Shown piece by piece: positions 42,526 to 51,586 of a DNA stretch of 57,922 bases. Each line of letters opens with the position of its first letter. Positions within the stretch are counted from its first letter, which is position 1. Under the pieces are notes generated by a model, which had not been told where the DNA came from, did no database searches, and was given only the letters and a program-made list of their open reading frames with translations. The DNA is from Bacteroidia bacterium (GTDB lineage: Bacteria > Bacteroidota > Bacteroidia > UKL13-3): positions 1 to 57,922 of the forward strand of contig JAKLJI010000020.1 of the NCBI GenBank assembly GCA_023151275.1, given 5' to 3'. The position numbers and the translations under genes were made by a program.

Positions 42526-43386
42526 TCACAATTTTTTTTCTACCCGCATGCTTAGGTCGATGCTTTTGCTGGAATGGGTTAATGCACCCACCGAAATATA
42601 ATCTACTCCGCTGGCTGCAAAGTCTTTGATAGTGGCCATGGTAATTCCTCCGGAGGCTTCTGTTTCATAGCGTTTGTCGATAAGTGCAACCGCTTCTTTT
42701 AGGAGCTCCGGGTTGAAATTGTCCAACATAATGCGATGAACACCTCCAATACGAAGCACTTCACGTACCTCATCCAGGCTGCGGGTTTCAATTTCAATTT
42801 TCAGGTTAAGTCCCTTTTCTTTCAGGTAGGCATGGGTTTTTTGAATTGCAGCTTCAATTCCACCGGCAAAATCAATATGATTGTCTTTCAACATCACCAT
42901 GTCATACAAGCCCATACGATGGTTTTCACAACCACCTGTACGCACTGCCCACTTTTCGAGCAAACGCATACCGGGTGTGGTTTTGCGGGTGTCTAAAATG
43001 GTAGTATGATAGCCTTTTAGCAAGTCGGAAATTTTGCGGCTTTGTGTGGCAATGCCACTTAAACGTTGCATGAAATTCAATACCAAACGCTCGGCGGTGA
43101 GGATTGAAATGTCTGAGCCTTTTACGTCGAATACCCGATCGCCCTTTTGTATGGCATCCCCATCTTTGAGGTGCGGAATGTATTCGAGGCTTTCATCAAT
43201 GCGGGCAAAGATTTTTTTTGCAAGTTCGATGCCGGCAATTACGCCGTCTTCTTTGGCTACGCAATAGGCATGGCCTTTTCTGTCGGCTGGAATGCAGGAA
43301 AGTGAGCTATGGTCACCATCGCCAACATCTTCTCGGATGGCGATTTCTATCAATTCATTGATATCGGGATGATTAATGATGTTCAT
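42526..43386 (-). CDS. nadC: Quinolinate phosphoribosyltransferase
   Basis: 286 aa, usual length. KTTPGMRLLEKWAVRTGGCENHRMGLYDMVMLKDNHI is the family's active-site stretch, with the Arg, Lys and His that bind quinolinate; EIETRSLDEV and MLDNF and EASGGIT follow. Converts quinolinate and PRPP to nicotinate mononucleotide in NAD synthesis. Its ATG overlaps the hutH stop by four bases. Confidence 0.96.
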   Translation of the reverse strand: MNIINHPDINELIEIAIREDVGDGDHSSLSCIPADRKGHAYCVAKEDGVIAGIELAKKIFARIDESLEYIPHLKDGDAIQKGDRVFDVKGSDISILTAERLVLNFMQRLSGIATQSRKISDLLKGYHTTILDTRKTTPGMRLLEKWAVRTGGCENHRMGLYDMVMLKDNHIDFAGGIEAAIQKTHAYLKEKGLNLKIEIETRSLDEVREVLRIGGVHRIMLDNFNPELLKEAVALIDKRYETEASGGITMATIKDFAASGVDYISVGALTHSSKSIDLSMRVEKKL

Positions 43387-44885
43387 TGCAGGAGTTGGTT
43401 TTGAATAAATTGAACAGAACCTTGAATATCGGCATGAAGGTAGCGGTCGTCTTCTAAACGTGTAACTTGTTTTCTGTATGCAGCAAGAAAAGCCTCGAGT
43501 GCAGCAGAGCTTGTGAAAGGCCTTCTGAATTCAATGGCCTGTGCGGCATTCATCAGTTCGATGGCAATAATTTTTTCGAGGTTGAAATATACCTTCAGGC
43601 ATTTGGTTGCGGCATTGGCTCCCATAGAAACATGGTCTTCTTGTCCGTTGCTACTAACAATGCTATCGGCACTGGCAGGTGTACAGTATTGCTTGTTCTG
43701 ACTTACAATTGAAGCCGCAGTGTATTGGGGAATCATAAATCCGGAATTCAATCCCGGATTGGCAGTTAGGAAAGCCGGCAATCCGCGCAAACCTGCAATC
43801 AGTTGGTAGGTTCTGCGCTCAGAAATGCTTCCCAATTCTGCCAGGGCTATGGCTAGAAAATCTAGCACCAGGGCCAAGGGTTGTCCGTGGAAATTCCCTC
43901 CCGATAGAATACGGTCATCTTCGGGGAAAACATTCGGATTATCAGTAACAGATGAAATCTCTCGTTCAATTACGCTGGCCGCATAAGCAATGGTATCAAA
44001 TGAAGCACCATGCACTTGTGGAATGCAACGAAAAGCATAAGGGTCTTGCACATGTACCTTTTCGCGAGATTGCAGCGCTGAGCCTGCCAGCAACTCACGC
44101 ATTTGCCTAGCGGTTTCCAGTTGTCCGGCATGCGGCCTTATGCGATGCAGCGCTTCTTCAAAGGGCTCTGGTCTGCCATCAAATGCTTCCAGCGATAAGG
44201 CAGCTGTTTTGCTTATCAAGCCAAAAAGGGATTGTGATTTTAAGACCAACCAGCTTCCGTAAGCACTCATAAATTGGGTGCCATTGATTAAGGCAAGACC
44301 TTCTTTTGATTTGAGGGTGATGGGTTTTAATCCCACCTCTTTTAGCACTTCTGCGGCAGGCTTGCGTATGCGTGTTCCGGCTTCTTCAACCCAAAATTCA
44401 CCGTGACCAATCAAGGGCAAACTTAAATGGGCAAGTGGCGCTAAATCTCCCGATGCGCCAAGCGAGCCTTGCTCATACACTACGGGTAAAAGATTCTTGT
44501 TGAAAAAGGCCATCAGCATTTCAACTGTTTCTACTTGTACTGCAGAATGTCCGGCTGCAAGCGATTGAATTTTTAACAAGAGCATCAACTTCACAATCTC
44601 ATGCGGAACAAAATCTCCTGTTCCACAAGCATGCGAAAGCAGCAGGTTTTCTTGCAATTTGCTTAGGTCGGTATCGCTAATTCGGGTATTGCAAAGTGAA
44701 CCAAATCCGGTATTGATTCCGTAAAAGGCCTTATCGTTTCCATCCAGTTTTTTGTCGAGGTAAATTCGGCAATTTTCTATGGCAAGTCTCGATTCCGGGC
44801 TCAGTTCCAGATGAAGTTGGTTGTTTAAAATCAGCGCAACATCTTTTAAATGCAATGTACTGCTGATGGTATACTTGGATGACAT
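43383..44885 (-). CDS. hutH: Histidine ammonia-lyase
   Basis: 500 aa, MIO-type lyase. GSLGASGDLAPLAHLSLPLIGHG contains the Ala-Ser-Gly that self-cyclises into the MIO prosthetic group. YGINTGFG, QDPYAFRCIPQVHGA and NGQEDHVSMG are conserved. Forms urocanate from histidine. No other hut genes are in view; it sits between hisS and nadC. Phe/Tyr ammonia-lyase is a less likely alternative because the HAL-type signatures agree better. Confidence 0.92.
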   Translation of the reverse strand: MSSKYTISSTLHLKDVALILNNQLHLELSPESRLAIENCRIYLDKKLDGNDKAFYGINTGFGSLCNTRISDTDLSKLQENLLLSHACGTGDFVPHEIVKLMLLLKIQSLAAGHSAVQVETVEMLMAFFNKNLLPVVYEQGSLGASGDLAPLAHLSLPLIGHGEFWVEEAGTRIRKPAAEVLKEVGLKPITLKSKEGLALINGTQFMSAYGSWLVLKSQSLFGLISKTAALSLEAFDGRPEPFEEALHRIRPHAGQLETARQMRELLAGSALQSREKVHVQDPYAFRCIPQVHGASFDTIAYAASVIEREISSVTDNPNVFPEDDRILSGGNFHGQPLALVLDFLAIALAELGSISERRTYQLIAGLRGLPAFLTANPGLNSGFMIPQYTAASIVSQNKQYCTPASADSIVSSNGQEDHVSMGANAATKCLKVYFNLEKIIAIELMNAAQAIEFRRPFTSSAALEAFLAAYRKQVTRLEDDRYLHADIQGSVQFIQNQLLQ

Positions 44886-44887
44886 GG

Positions 44888-46321
44888 TTAGTTTTCTAAT
44901 AGATGATGAATAAGTTCTTCGAGCTTGAAACTGCTCTGCACTCCTGTTACGAGGTTTTTTAAACTGAAGCTTGAGCTGTTTACTTCATTTTCTCCGGCAA
45001 TAAGCGCAAATGGAATGCCTAGTGCGTTGGCATAATCAAGTTGCTTTCCTATTTTCCTGGTAATATCAGGATATACTTCGCAAGCAATTCCGGCTTTACG
45101 CAACTGGTAGCAGGCATTGAGCACATAGCTTCTTCCGGCTTCATCAAAATGGCAAGCCAAAACCCGGCTTGGTGATGCCGATAAACTGGGAGGGAAGAGC
45201 TTTAGTTCTTCCAATACATCGTAAATGCGATCGAGTCCAAAAGAAATGCCCACGCCCGACACACCCGGTAGTCCAAAAATTCCTGTCAGGTTATCGTAGC
45301 GTCCACCTCCGCCAATGCTCGATTTTAGACTACCTGTTGCGGCTTGAACCTCAAAAATGGCACCTGTATAATAGCTTAATCCTCTGGCGAGGCATAGATC
45401 GAGTTCAAGGGTATTGTTCAGGTTAGGACCTAAGAATTTCAAAACCGCCTCAAGCTCTGCTTTTCCTGTTTTGAAATCTTCTTCTTCTCCACAAATGGAT
45501 TCAAGTCCGGCCATGGCGCCATCCATGGTTTTAGGCAATTGCAGAAAGCGTTCAATCCGATTGATTTGTTCGCTATTCAAGCCTTTTTCGGCCAGTTCTT
45601 TTAGCACCATTTCCAAACCAATTTTATCCAGTTTATCAATGGCAATAGTAATTGGAGTTAAGAGGTTGGCAGCACCGCAGGCCTTGGCCAATGCCGAAAG
45701 AAATTTACGGTTATTTAGCTTGATGATAACGGGAAGCCCAAGACTTGAAAAAGCATCGTCGTAAATGTGAATCAACTCAGCCTCATACAGCAAGCTATCC
45801 GAGCCCACCACATCGGCATCGCATTGCCAGAACTCGCGGTAGCGGCCCTTTTGCGGACGATCGGCTCGCCAAACGGCTTGCATTTGGTAGCGCTTAAACG
45901 GAAAGCTAATCTGGTTTCGGTTCATCACCACATAGCGCGCAAAAGGAACCGTCAAATCGTAGCGCAATCCTTTTTCTGCCAGAAAAGGCAAGGAGCGTTT
46001 CGCATCCAAATCGGCTACTTTCCCACTTGAAGAAGGTAAAAAGGTTGGATCCATTTCTTCATGCCCAAGTCCGCGCTGGTTGTATTCAATTAACTTTTTG
46101 AAGTAATCGCCTGAGTTTAGTATTTTAAAGAGCAATTGATCTCCTTCATCGCCGTATTTTCCGGTAAGGGTTGTCAGGTTTTCCATGCTTGGTGTTTCAA
46201 GCGGCATAAAGCCTGAAAGCCTGAACGCCTGTTCCAGTTTCCCTAAAATGTACTTTCGTTTTTGAACTTCCTTAGGACCAAAATCTCGGGTGCCCTGAGG
46301 AATGCTGGGTTTCTGTGCCAT
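44888..46321 (-). CDS. hisS: Histidyl-tRNA synthetase
   Basis: 477 aa class II synthetase. Motif 1-like IPQGTRDFGPKE at the N terminus, LTVPFARYVVMNR, FKRYQMQAVWRADRPQKGRYREFWQCDADVVG (motif 2), ARGLSYYTGAIFE (histidine A loop), SIGGGGRYDNL (motif 3) and GVGISFGLDRIY. The anticodon-binding C-terminal domain follows. It is somewhat longer than the usual 420 aa, as in other Bacteroidota. A -7 box lies 4 nt before the start. HutH follows 2 nt later. Confidence 0.96.
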   Translation of the reverse strand: MAQKPSIPQGTRDFGPKEVQKRKYILGKLEQAFRLSGFMPLETPSMENLTTLTGKYGDEGDQLLFKILNSGDYFKKLIEYNQRGLGHEEMDPTFLPSSSGKVADLDAKRSLPFLAEKGLRYDLTVPFARYVVMNRNQISFPFKRYQMQAVWRADRPQKGRYREFWQCDADVVGSDSLLYEAELIHIYDDAFSSLGLPVIIKLNNRKFLSALAKACGAANLLTPITIAIDKLDKIGLEMVLKELAEKGLNSEQINRIERFLQLPKTMDGAMAGLESICGEEEDFKTGKAELEAVLKFLGPNLNNTLELDLCLARGLSYYTGAIFEVQAATGSLKSSIGGGGRYDNLTGIFGLPGVSGVGISFGLDRIYDVLEELKLFPPSLSASPSRVLACHFDEAGRSYVLNACYQLRKAGIACEVYPDITRKIGKQLDYANALGIPFALIAGENEVNSSSFSLKNLVTGVQSSFKLEELIHHLLEN

Positions 46322-46325
46322 GGGA

Positions 46326-46333
46326 CGAAGATA
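46326..46333 (-). promoter_or_regulatory. -7 box (tatcttcg), 4 nt before hisS
   Basis: TAnnTTcG ends 4 nt before the ATG on the minus strand. A ttttg lies 20 nt upstream of it, the correct place for the -33 element. Confidence 0.65.
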
Positions 46334-46358
46334 AAGGCCCCCGGCCTATGCACCAAAA

Positions 46359-47483
46359 CTAAATCAGTCCGCTTTGATTGGCGAGTTTTTCTGCTGCTCC
46401 TGATGCCAAGGCAACGCCCATTCCATTCATGCGAATGGCCGCAAAAACACCGGGTTCAACCTCGTCGATAAAGGGTTTTTTATCCGGCGAAAAGGCCATA
46501 ATACCGCTCCAGTTCATGTCTTCTTCCCAGTGCATATTCGGCAAAATCCAATCGCTTAAGTGTTCTCTCAAGCTGTTTAAAATCAGACTGTTCTCTCCAA
46601 ATGCTGTCGTGTTTTCGCCTTCAAAATCCAGGTTTCTGCCACCTCCAAACAATACCCTATTGCCCACATTCCTGAAATAGTAATAGCCTTCATCAAAACT
46701 AAAGGTTCCTTGAAAGGGGAGTTGCTCAAGTGGTTTTGTTACCAATACCTGACCTCTTCCGGGCTCAAGTTTTATTTGAGGAAGCAGGGTAGAGGAGAAG
46801 GCGTTGGTGCAAATAAACAAACGTTGGGTTTTCACCGAAAGAACGCGTTCCCCGGATTGCAATTCAACCCGTATTTCAGATGGTCCCGATTCATAGTTTT
46901 TGACCTGAGTGCCTTGCAAAATCAAGGCTCCCAAGCTTGCTGCTTTTCCCCATAAACTGCGAATGGCTTTGCCCGAATGCAATTGCCCATCTAGCCGGTT
47001 CTCAATTATTTTCCAAACGCTTTTGGATGCAAATCCAAATCGGTTATCGGTTATTGAATAAACCTCTTTTGCCACAGGTTCAAGCAGTTTGTTCAAGGTC
47101 AAAATTTCATCGCCAAGTTGTTCGCGTTCCTGTTTTAAAACTTCAAACGAGCCCAATGCTTCAAACTCCAGGGCTTGTTCACCAATGCGGCTTCTCAGCT
47201 TTTGCAAACCTTTCCAGCGGCGCTCAAATAATTCCACAAAAGCCTGTTCGCCCATTTGTTCAATATCGTGCAAAGCTTCAGTCAATGGACCCGTGCAAGC
47301 AAATCCGGCATTGCGCGTACTTGCTCCCAAAGGAAGCAGGCCCGCATCGCAAATTAAAACCCGCAACTTCGGCGCCCGTTCAAGCAATTCGCAGGCCAGC
47401 GAAAGGCCTGTTATTCCTGCACCTGCAATCACCGCATCGTATTCAATCCAGCTTTCTCTTTCCCAGAAACTTAATCCTTCCAC
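46359..47483 (-). CDS. FAD-dependent oxidoreductase (DAO family)
   Basis: 374 aa. DAVIAGAGITGLSLACELLERAP is the N-terminal GxGxxG dinucleotide fold, followed by ASTRNAGFACTGPLTEAL, which is typical of D-amino acid oxidase/glycine oxidase-like proteins. A C-terminal ...GVFAAIRMNGMGVALASGAAEKLA closes the FAD domain. It oxidises an amine or amino acid substrate, identity unknown. Separate from hisS by 37 nt. Confidence 0.85.
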   Translation of the reverse strand: MEGLSFWERESWIEYDAVIAGAGITGLSLACELLERAPKLRVLICDAGLLPLGASTRNAGFACTGPLTEALHDIEQMGEQAFVELFERRWKGLQKLRSRIGEQALEFEALGSFEVLKQEREQLGDEILTLNKLLEPVAKEVYSITDNRFGFASKSVWKIIENRLDGQLHSGKAIRSLWGKAASLGALILQGTQVKNYESGPSEIRVELQSGERVLSVKTQRLFICTNAFSSTLLPQIKLEPGRGQVLVTKPLEQLPFQGTFSFDEGYYYFRNVGNRVLFGGGRNLDFEGENTTAFGENSLILNSLREHLSDWILPNMHWEEDMNWSGIMAFSPDKKPFIDEVEPGVFAAIRMNGMGVALASGAAEKLANQSGLI

Positions 47484-47550
47484 TTTAAATTTAACTTAAT
47501 TGTGTGCGGATGAAAGGTAGGCAAACGTCTTGAAAATTAGATTTGTCAAA

Positions 47551-48573
47551 ATGAAATTGCTTAAACCCCTACTTTGGATAGCTTTTGCCTTGGTTGGATT
47601 TGCTGCCGGATACTTGGTTTTTCATCAACCCAAACCGCTTGCTCAGCCTACCGAAGCCTCGCCTTCCGTTCAGAATTTACCTAACCTGAATCCTTATGTA
47701 GCTTTTCGTCCACAGGTGAATTTAAACCCCCGCGAAATGCGCTCCATACGTCCGCAAGTGGAGGAATACCTAAATACGGCTAGACGTTCTTATCCCGATT
47801 TACATGTGTCGTATTATTTCAGGGATTTGGCAAGTGGGCAATGGGTTGGTATCAACGAAAAGGACTTATTTGCGCCAGCCAGTTTGCTCAAAATTCCGGT
47901 AATGATTAGTGTGCTGAAGGAGGCAGAATCCAATCCCGACTTGCTCCAAGTAAAGGCCCAATACGATTCTACCTTAATGGCTGCAATTGATGAAGATAAG
48001 GATGATGGATTTCCCAAACAGCATGGACAATGGTTTACCGTTGATGAGCTGCTTCATCAGATGATAGCTTATTCCGATAACAAGGCTACCTTAATGCTTA
48101 TGCAAGTGATAGGTGAGCAAAAGGTTAATCAGGTAACGCGCGACTTGAACCTCAATGTTTCATCGGAGTTGGGCATGCATTCCAATTTTGTGAGTGTGAA
48201 AAATTTTGCGGGACTTTTTCGCATATTATACAATGCCACTTACCTGTCTCCTGCAATGTCGGATAAGGCTTTGAATTACCTCAAGCAAACGCATTATTCC
48301 GGCGGAATTCGCAAAGCCATTCCTCAGGAAATTCCCTTCGCTCAAAAGTATGGCACCCGCGATGAAATCAGTGCCGACGGAAGATACACCAATTTCCAAC
48401 TGCATCAATTTGGTATTGTTTACGCACCGCAAAAGCCTTTTCTAATCGGCATCATGACTCGCGGAGCTACACCGCAGGTGCGCGAGAAAATCATCGAAGA
48501 TTTAGGAAAACTCACCTACCAAAAAGTGGATGAGTTTGTTCAAAAATCCATGCCCGATGTTATCCTTCAATAG
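47551..48573 (+). CDS. Class A beta-lactamase-like serine hydrolase
   Basis: 340 aa from the ATG at 47551 (an earlier TTG at 47530 is not preferred). A membrane anchor or uncleaved signal (LLKPLLWIAFALVGFAAGYLVF) is followed by a Pro-rich linker. The SxxK motif is in FAPASLLKIPVM, SDN in IAYSDNKATLML, and the KTG position reads KYGT (QKYGTRDE). The catalytic triad elements are thus present, but the KTG box is altered. So it could be a DD-peptidase-like or beta-lactamase-family enzyme; resistance is not shown. Periplasmic. Confidence 0.8.
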   Translation: MKLLKPLLWIAFALVGFAAGYLVFHQPKPLAQPTEASPSVQNLPNLNPYVAFRPQVNLNPREMRSIRPQVEEYLNTARRSYPDLHVSYYFRDLASGQWVGINEKDLFAPASLLKIPVMISVLKEAESNPDLLQVKAQYDSTLMAAIDEDKDDGFPKQHGQWFTVDELLHQMIAYSDNKATLMLMQVIGEQKVNQVTRDLNLNVSSELGMHSNFVSVKNFAGLFRILYNATYLSPAMSDKALNYLKQTHYSGGIRKAIPQEIPFAQKYGTRDEISADGRYTNFQLHQFGIVYAPQKPFLIGIMTRGATPQVREKIIEDLGKLTYQKVDEFVQKSMPDVILQ

Positions 48574-48708
48574 CCATTTCTAGTGGAAGTCTAAACCCAT
48601 TTCTAGTTCAAGTTTTGAAGTTGGGCGTTTCCCCATTGGCCATTAAAATTACTAAGCCATTGCATTTACATGCAGCCAATGGGGCCGGTTCATCCGCTTG
48701 TACTCCGC

Positions 48709-48779
48709 GCCGGCAGACTTTGCGTTTTTAGCAAGCCGATTGGTCTTTCTGCCGGCAGCCCAACCGCTTGCAAAAACGC
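48709..48779. repeat. Interleaved inverted-repeat element (pseudoknot-like topology)
   Basis: Arm a gccggcaga (48709-48717) pairs with a' tctgccggc (48748-48756). Arm b (48722-48736, gcgtttttagcaagc) pairs with b' (48766-48779, gcttgcaaaaacgc) with one bulge. The order a-b-a'-b' cannot form two plain hairpins together. GC-rich 48700-48830 lies between two genes with no coding sequence. Confidence 0.6.
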
Positions 48780-48929
48780 TAAAGCTGCCGTCTTGCGGGG
48801 TACCGCTCCTGCACCTAACGCGGTAAAATATTGAATCGGTTAAAACCATGAAGGATAAGAATGGGGTAAGCAAAAATCCACATCCAGAAATTTTCAATAT
48901 GACAAATGGGCAAAGCAAAAAGCCATCGC

Positions 48930-49490
48930 CATAACCCAATGCAAAAGGCCCTGAATTTCAAATCGTCCACGCAAACCAAGCCATCGCCAAAAGCCATAGC
49001 CATAGTTCATTGATTGTAAATCGTCCACGAAAACCAAAGCCAAGGGCCAAAAGCCAAAAGCAAAAGGCCCAGAATTTCAAATCGTCCACGCCATCCTCGC
49101 CATCGCCAAAAGCCATCGCCATAGTTCATCAAATTCAATCGTCCTCGAAATCCAAAGCCAAGGGCCAACAGCCAAAAGCAAATGGCCCAGAATTTCAAAT
49201 CGTCCACACCATCCAAGCCATCGCCAAAAGCCATCGCCATAGTTCATCAAATTCAATCGTCCACGAAAACCAAAGCCAAGGGCCAACAGCCAAAAGCAAA
49301 TGGCCCAGAATTTCAAATCGTCCACGCCATCCAAGCCATCGCCAAAAGCCATCGCTATAGTTCATTGATTTTAAATCGTCCACGAAAACCAAAGCCAAGG
49401 GCAAACGGCCAAATGCCAATGGCCCCGAATTAAAAATCGTCCACGCAATCAAAGCTATCGCCAATAGCCATCGCTATAGCTTTAGTTAAT
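48930..49490. repeat. Tandem array, about 118-bp units in two 59-bp halves
   Basis: tcgtccacga-like anchors at 49021, 49139, 49257 and 49376 give a period of 118-119 bp; a second phase (tcgtccacgc) at about 48963, 49082, 49200, 49318 and 49438 marks half-units. Each holds gccatcgccaaaagccatcgcc and gccaagggccaacagccaaaagc. The array runs up to the ettA stop codon. Related to the 10.7-kb array and the 6.8-kb patch. Open frames through it are repeat artefacts. Confidence 0.88.
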
Positions 49491-51158
49491 AGGTTTAAAT
49501 CTTACACGATGCGGATTGGTATCAATGCCTCTTTGTTTTTTATTCTCTTCGTAATCTGAATAATTGCCCTCAAACCAATACACCTGTGAATTGCCTTCAA
49601 AGGCAAGAATATGGGTTGCAATGCGGTCAATAAACCAGCGATCGTGCGAAATCACCACTACGCAACCCGCAAAATTTTCAATAGCTTCTTCTAAAGCACG
49701 CAAGGTGTTTACGTCAATATCGTTAGTTGGCTCGTCGAGCAACAACACGTTACCACCTTCTTTTAAAGTAATAGCCAAATGCACACGGTTGCGTTCACCT
49801 CCCGAAAGCACACCAACCTTTTTGCTTTGGTCGTTACCGCTAAAGTTGAACTTTGAAATATAGGCACGTGCATTCACCTGCTTGTCGCCCACTATCATGG
49901 TTTCGGTTCCACCACTAATAACCTCAAATACCGATTTTTCGGGCAATAAGTCCTTGTGGCTTTGATCCACATAAGCGGTTTTAACGGTTTCACCCACGAT
50001 AAAGTCGCCTGAATCCGGTTGTTCAAGACCCATCATCATGCGGAACAAGGTGGTTTTACCAACACCGTTCGGACCAATAATTCCCACAATACCACCTTTG
50101 GGTAGCGCGAACGAAAGGTTTTCGTACAATAACTTGTTTCCAAAAGCCTTGCTCACATTGCGAGCTTCCAGAACCACATCTCCCAAACGAGGTCCCGGAG
50201 GAATAAAGAGTTCAAGGGTTTGTTCTTTTTCCTTTTGCTCTTCATTCAACATTTTATCATAGGCATTCAAGCGGGCTTTTTGCTTGGCATGTCGGCCCTT
50301 GGCACCCATGCGCACCCATTCCAATTCGCGTTTCAGGGCTTTAGCGCGTTTGCCCTCTTGTTTTTCTTCTGCTTCTAAGCGGTTTGCTTTCTGTTCAAGC
50401 CACGAAGAGTAATTGCCTTTCCAAGGAATACCTTCACCCCGGTCGAGTTCCAAAATCCAACCTGCAACATTGTCGAGGAAGTAACGGTCGTGCGTAACAG
50501 CAATAACGGTACCCGGGAAATTTTGAAGGAATTGTTCCAACCAATCCACACTTTCTGCATCCAGGTGGTTGGTAGGCTCATCAAGCAAAAGGATATCCGG
50601 ATTGCTAAGCAATAAGCGACAAAGGGCTACTCGGCGGCGTTCTCCACCCGACAAAACATTCACGGGCGTATCGCCTTCCGGACAGCGCAACGCGTCCATT
50701 GCCTTTTCAAGTTTATTGTCGAGTTCCCAGGCATCGTTTTGTTCCAATTGTTCCATCACGGTTGCCTGTCTGTCGAGGATTTTCATCATTTCATCCCCAT
50801 CCAGTTCCGGGTCGGCAAGCTTGTTGTTAATGGCTTCAAACTCATCCAACATATCGGTAATATGCTTTACGCCTTCCTTTACCGATTCGAGAACGGTTTT
50901 GCTTTCATCCAGTTCAGGCTCTTGTTCCAGGTAACCAATTTTGTAGTTTTTGTTATCGAAAACTACCTCGCCTTGGAAGTTTTTATCAACGCCGGCAATA
51001 ATGCGCAGCAAGCTTGATTTACCTGAGCCATTCAAACCCAGCACACCAATTTTGGCGCCATAGTAGAAGGAGAGGTAAATGTTTTTCAGCACTTGTTTGC
51101 TAGGCGGATAGGTTTTAGAAACCCCCGCCATAGAGAATATTATTTTATGATCTGTCAT
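49482..51158 (-). CDS. ettA: Energy-dependent translational throttle EttA (ABC-F)
   Basis: 558 aa, two ABC ATPase domains with no TM. GLNGSGKSSLLRIIAG and LSGGERRRVALCRLLLSNPDILLLDEPTNHLD (domain 1), then GPNGVGKTTLFRMMMG and LSGGERNRVHLAITLKEGGNVLLLDEPTNDID (domain 2). The linker (about 245-320, EKQEGKRAKALKRELEWVRMGAKGRHAKQK) fits EttA, which controls the first peptide bond according to ATP level. Minus-strand -7 box 16 nt before the start. Its stop borders the tandem array. Confidence 0.95.
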   Translation of the reverse strand: MTDHKIIFSMAGVSKTYPPSKQVLKNIYLSFYYGAKIGVLGLNGSGKSSLLRIIAGVDKNFQGEVVFDNKNYKIGYLEQEPELDESKTVLESVKEGVKHITDMLDEFEAINNKLADPELDGDEMMKILDRQATVMEQLEQNDAWELDNKLEKAMDALRCPEGDTPVNVLSGGERRRVALCRLLLSNPDILLLDEPTNHLDAESVDWLEQFLQNFPGTVIAVTHDRYFLDNVAGWILELDRGEGIPWKGNYSSWLEQKANRLEAEEKQEGKRAKALKRELEWVRMGAKGRHAKQKARLNAYDKMLNEEQKEKEQTLELFIPPGPRLGDVVLEARNVSKAFGNKLLYENLSFALPKGGIVGIIGPNGVGKTTLFRMMMGLEQPDSGDFIVGETVKTAYVDQSHKDLLPEKSVFEVISGGTETMIVGDKQVNARAYISKFNFSGNDQSKKVGVLSGGERNRVHLAITLKEGGNVLLLDEPTNDIDVNTLRALEEAIENFAGCVVVISHDRWFIDRIATHILAFEGNSQVYWFEGNYSDYEENKKQRGIDTNPHRVRFKPIN

Positions 51159-51174
51159 GGTGATAAGCTGACTT

Positions 51175-51182
51175 CAAATATA
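51175..51182 (-). promoter_or_regulatory. -7 box (tatatttg) of ettA
   Basis: Exact TAnnTTTG on the minus strand, 16 nt before the ettA ATG. Confidence 0.6.
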
Positions 51183-51525
51183 AGCTGAGCAATTTAAAGC
51201 AACATTGAAAAGTCAAAAACGATCTTTTCATTTTGTGTTTGGGCTTTTGTTTTTGAGACACAAGATTGATTTGTTCTGAAATTCTTGTTAAAGCCTCCTC
51301 AATTGCATGCAATTAGGGTGGAAATTAGTATAAATTTAACGTCAATTTTTTTAGAATTTTTCAAGAGAAAAAATGGGTCAAATAATGTATAAAAGGATGC
51401 ATTTTTTACGGATTCAGCCTGTTTTTGGTAGTTTTTTCAGGATTTACATCAAAAAAACCTGCTAGAAAATCGCAGTTTATCGCACTTTTATACCGCTTAA
51501 AAAAATCCCCTTTGAGAAGTTTAAC

Positions 51526-51555
51526 TTGACTTTGGTCATGAAATGGCTAACTTGC
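51526..51555 (+). promoter_or_regulatory. Promoter of the giant surface protein gene
   Basis: -33-like ttg (51526-51528), 19-nt spacer, -7-like taacttgc (51548-51555). The ATG is 31 nt further on. The 51183-51525 stretch before it is AT-rich, with many A/T runs and no gene. Confidence 0.55.
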
Positions 51556-51586
51556 TTTTAGAAAAAATTAACACAAAGCTTACACT

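Noticed and set aside
49007-49464. Several open frames of 77-116 codons on both strands in the array
   Set aside because: They follow the tandem repeat, share one low-complexity sequence and have no start signal.
48890-49490. CRISPR-like regularity of the 118-bp array
   Set aside because: Units are degenerate along their whole length, the 'spacers' are also repeated, and no cas gene is present.
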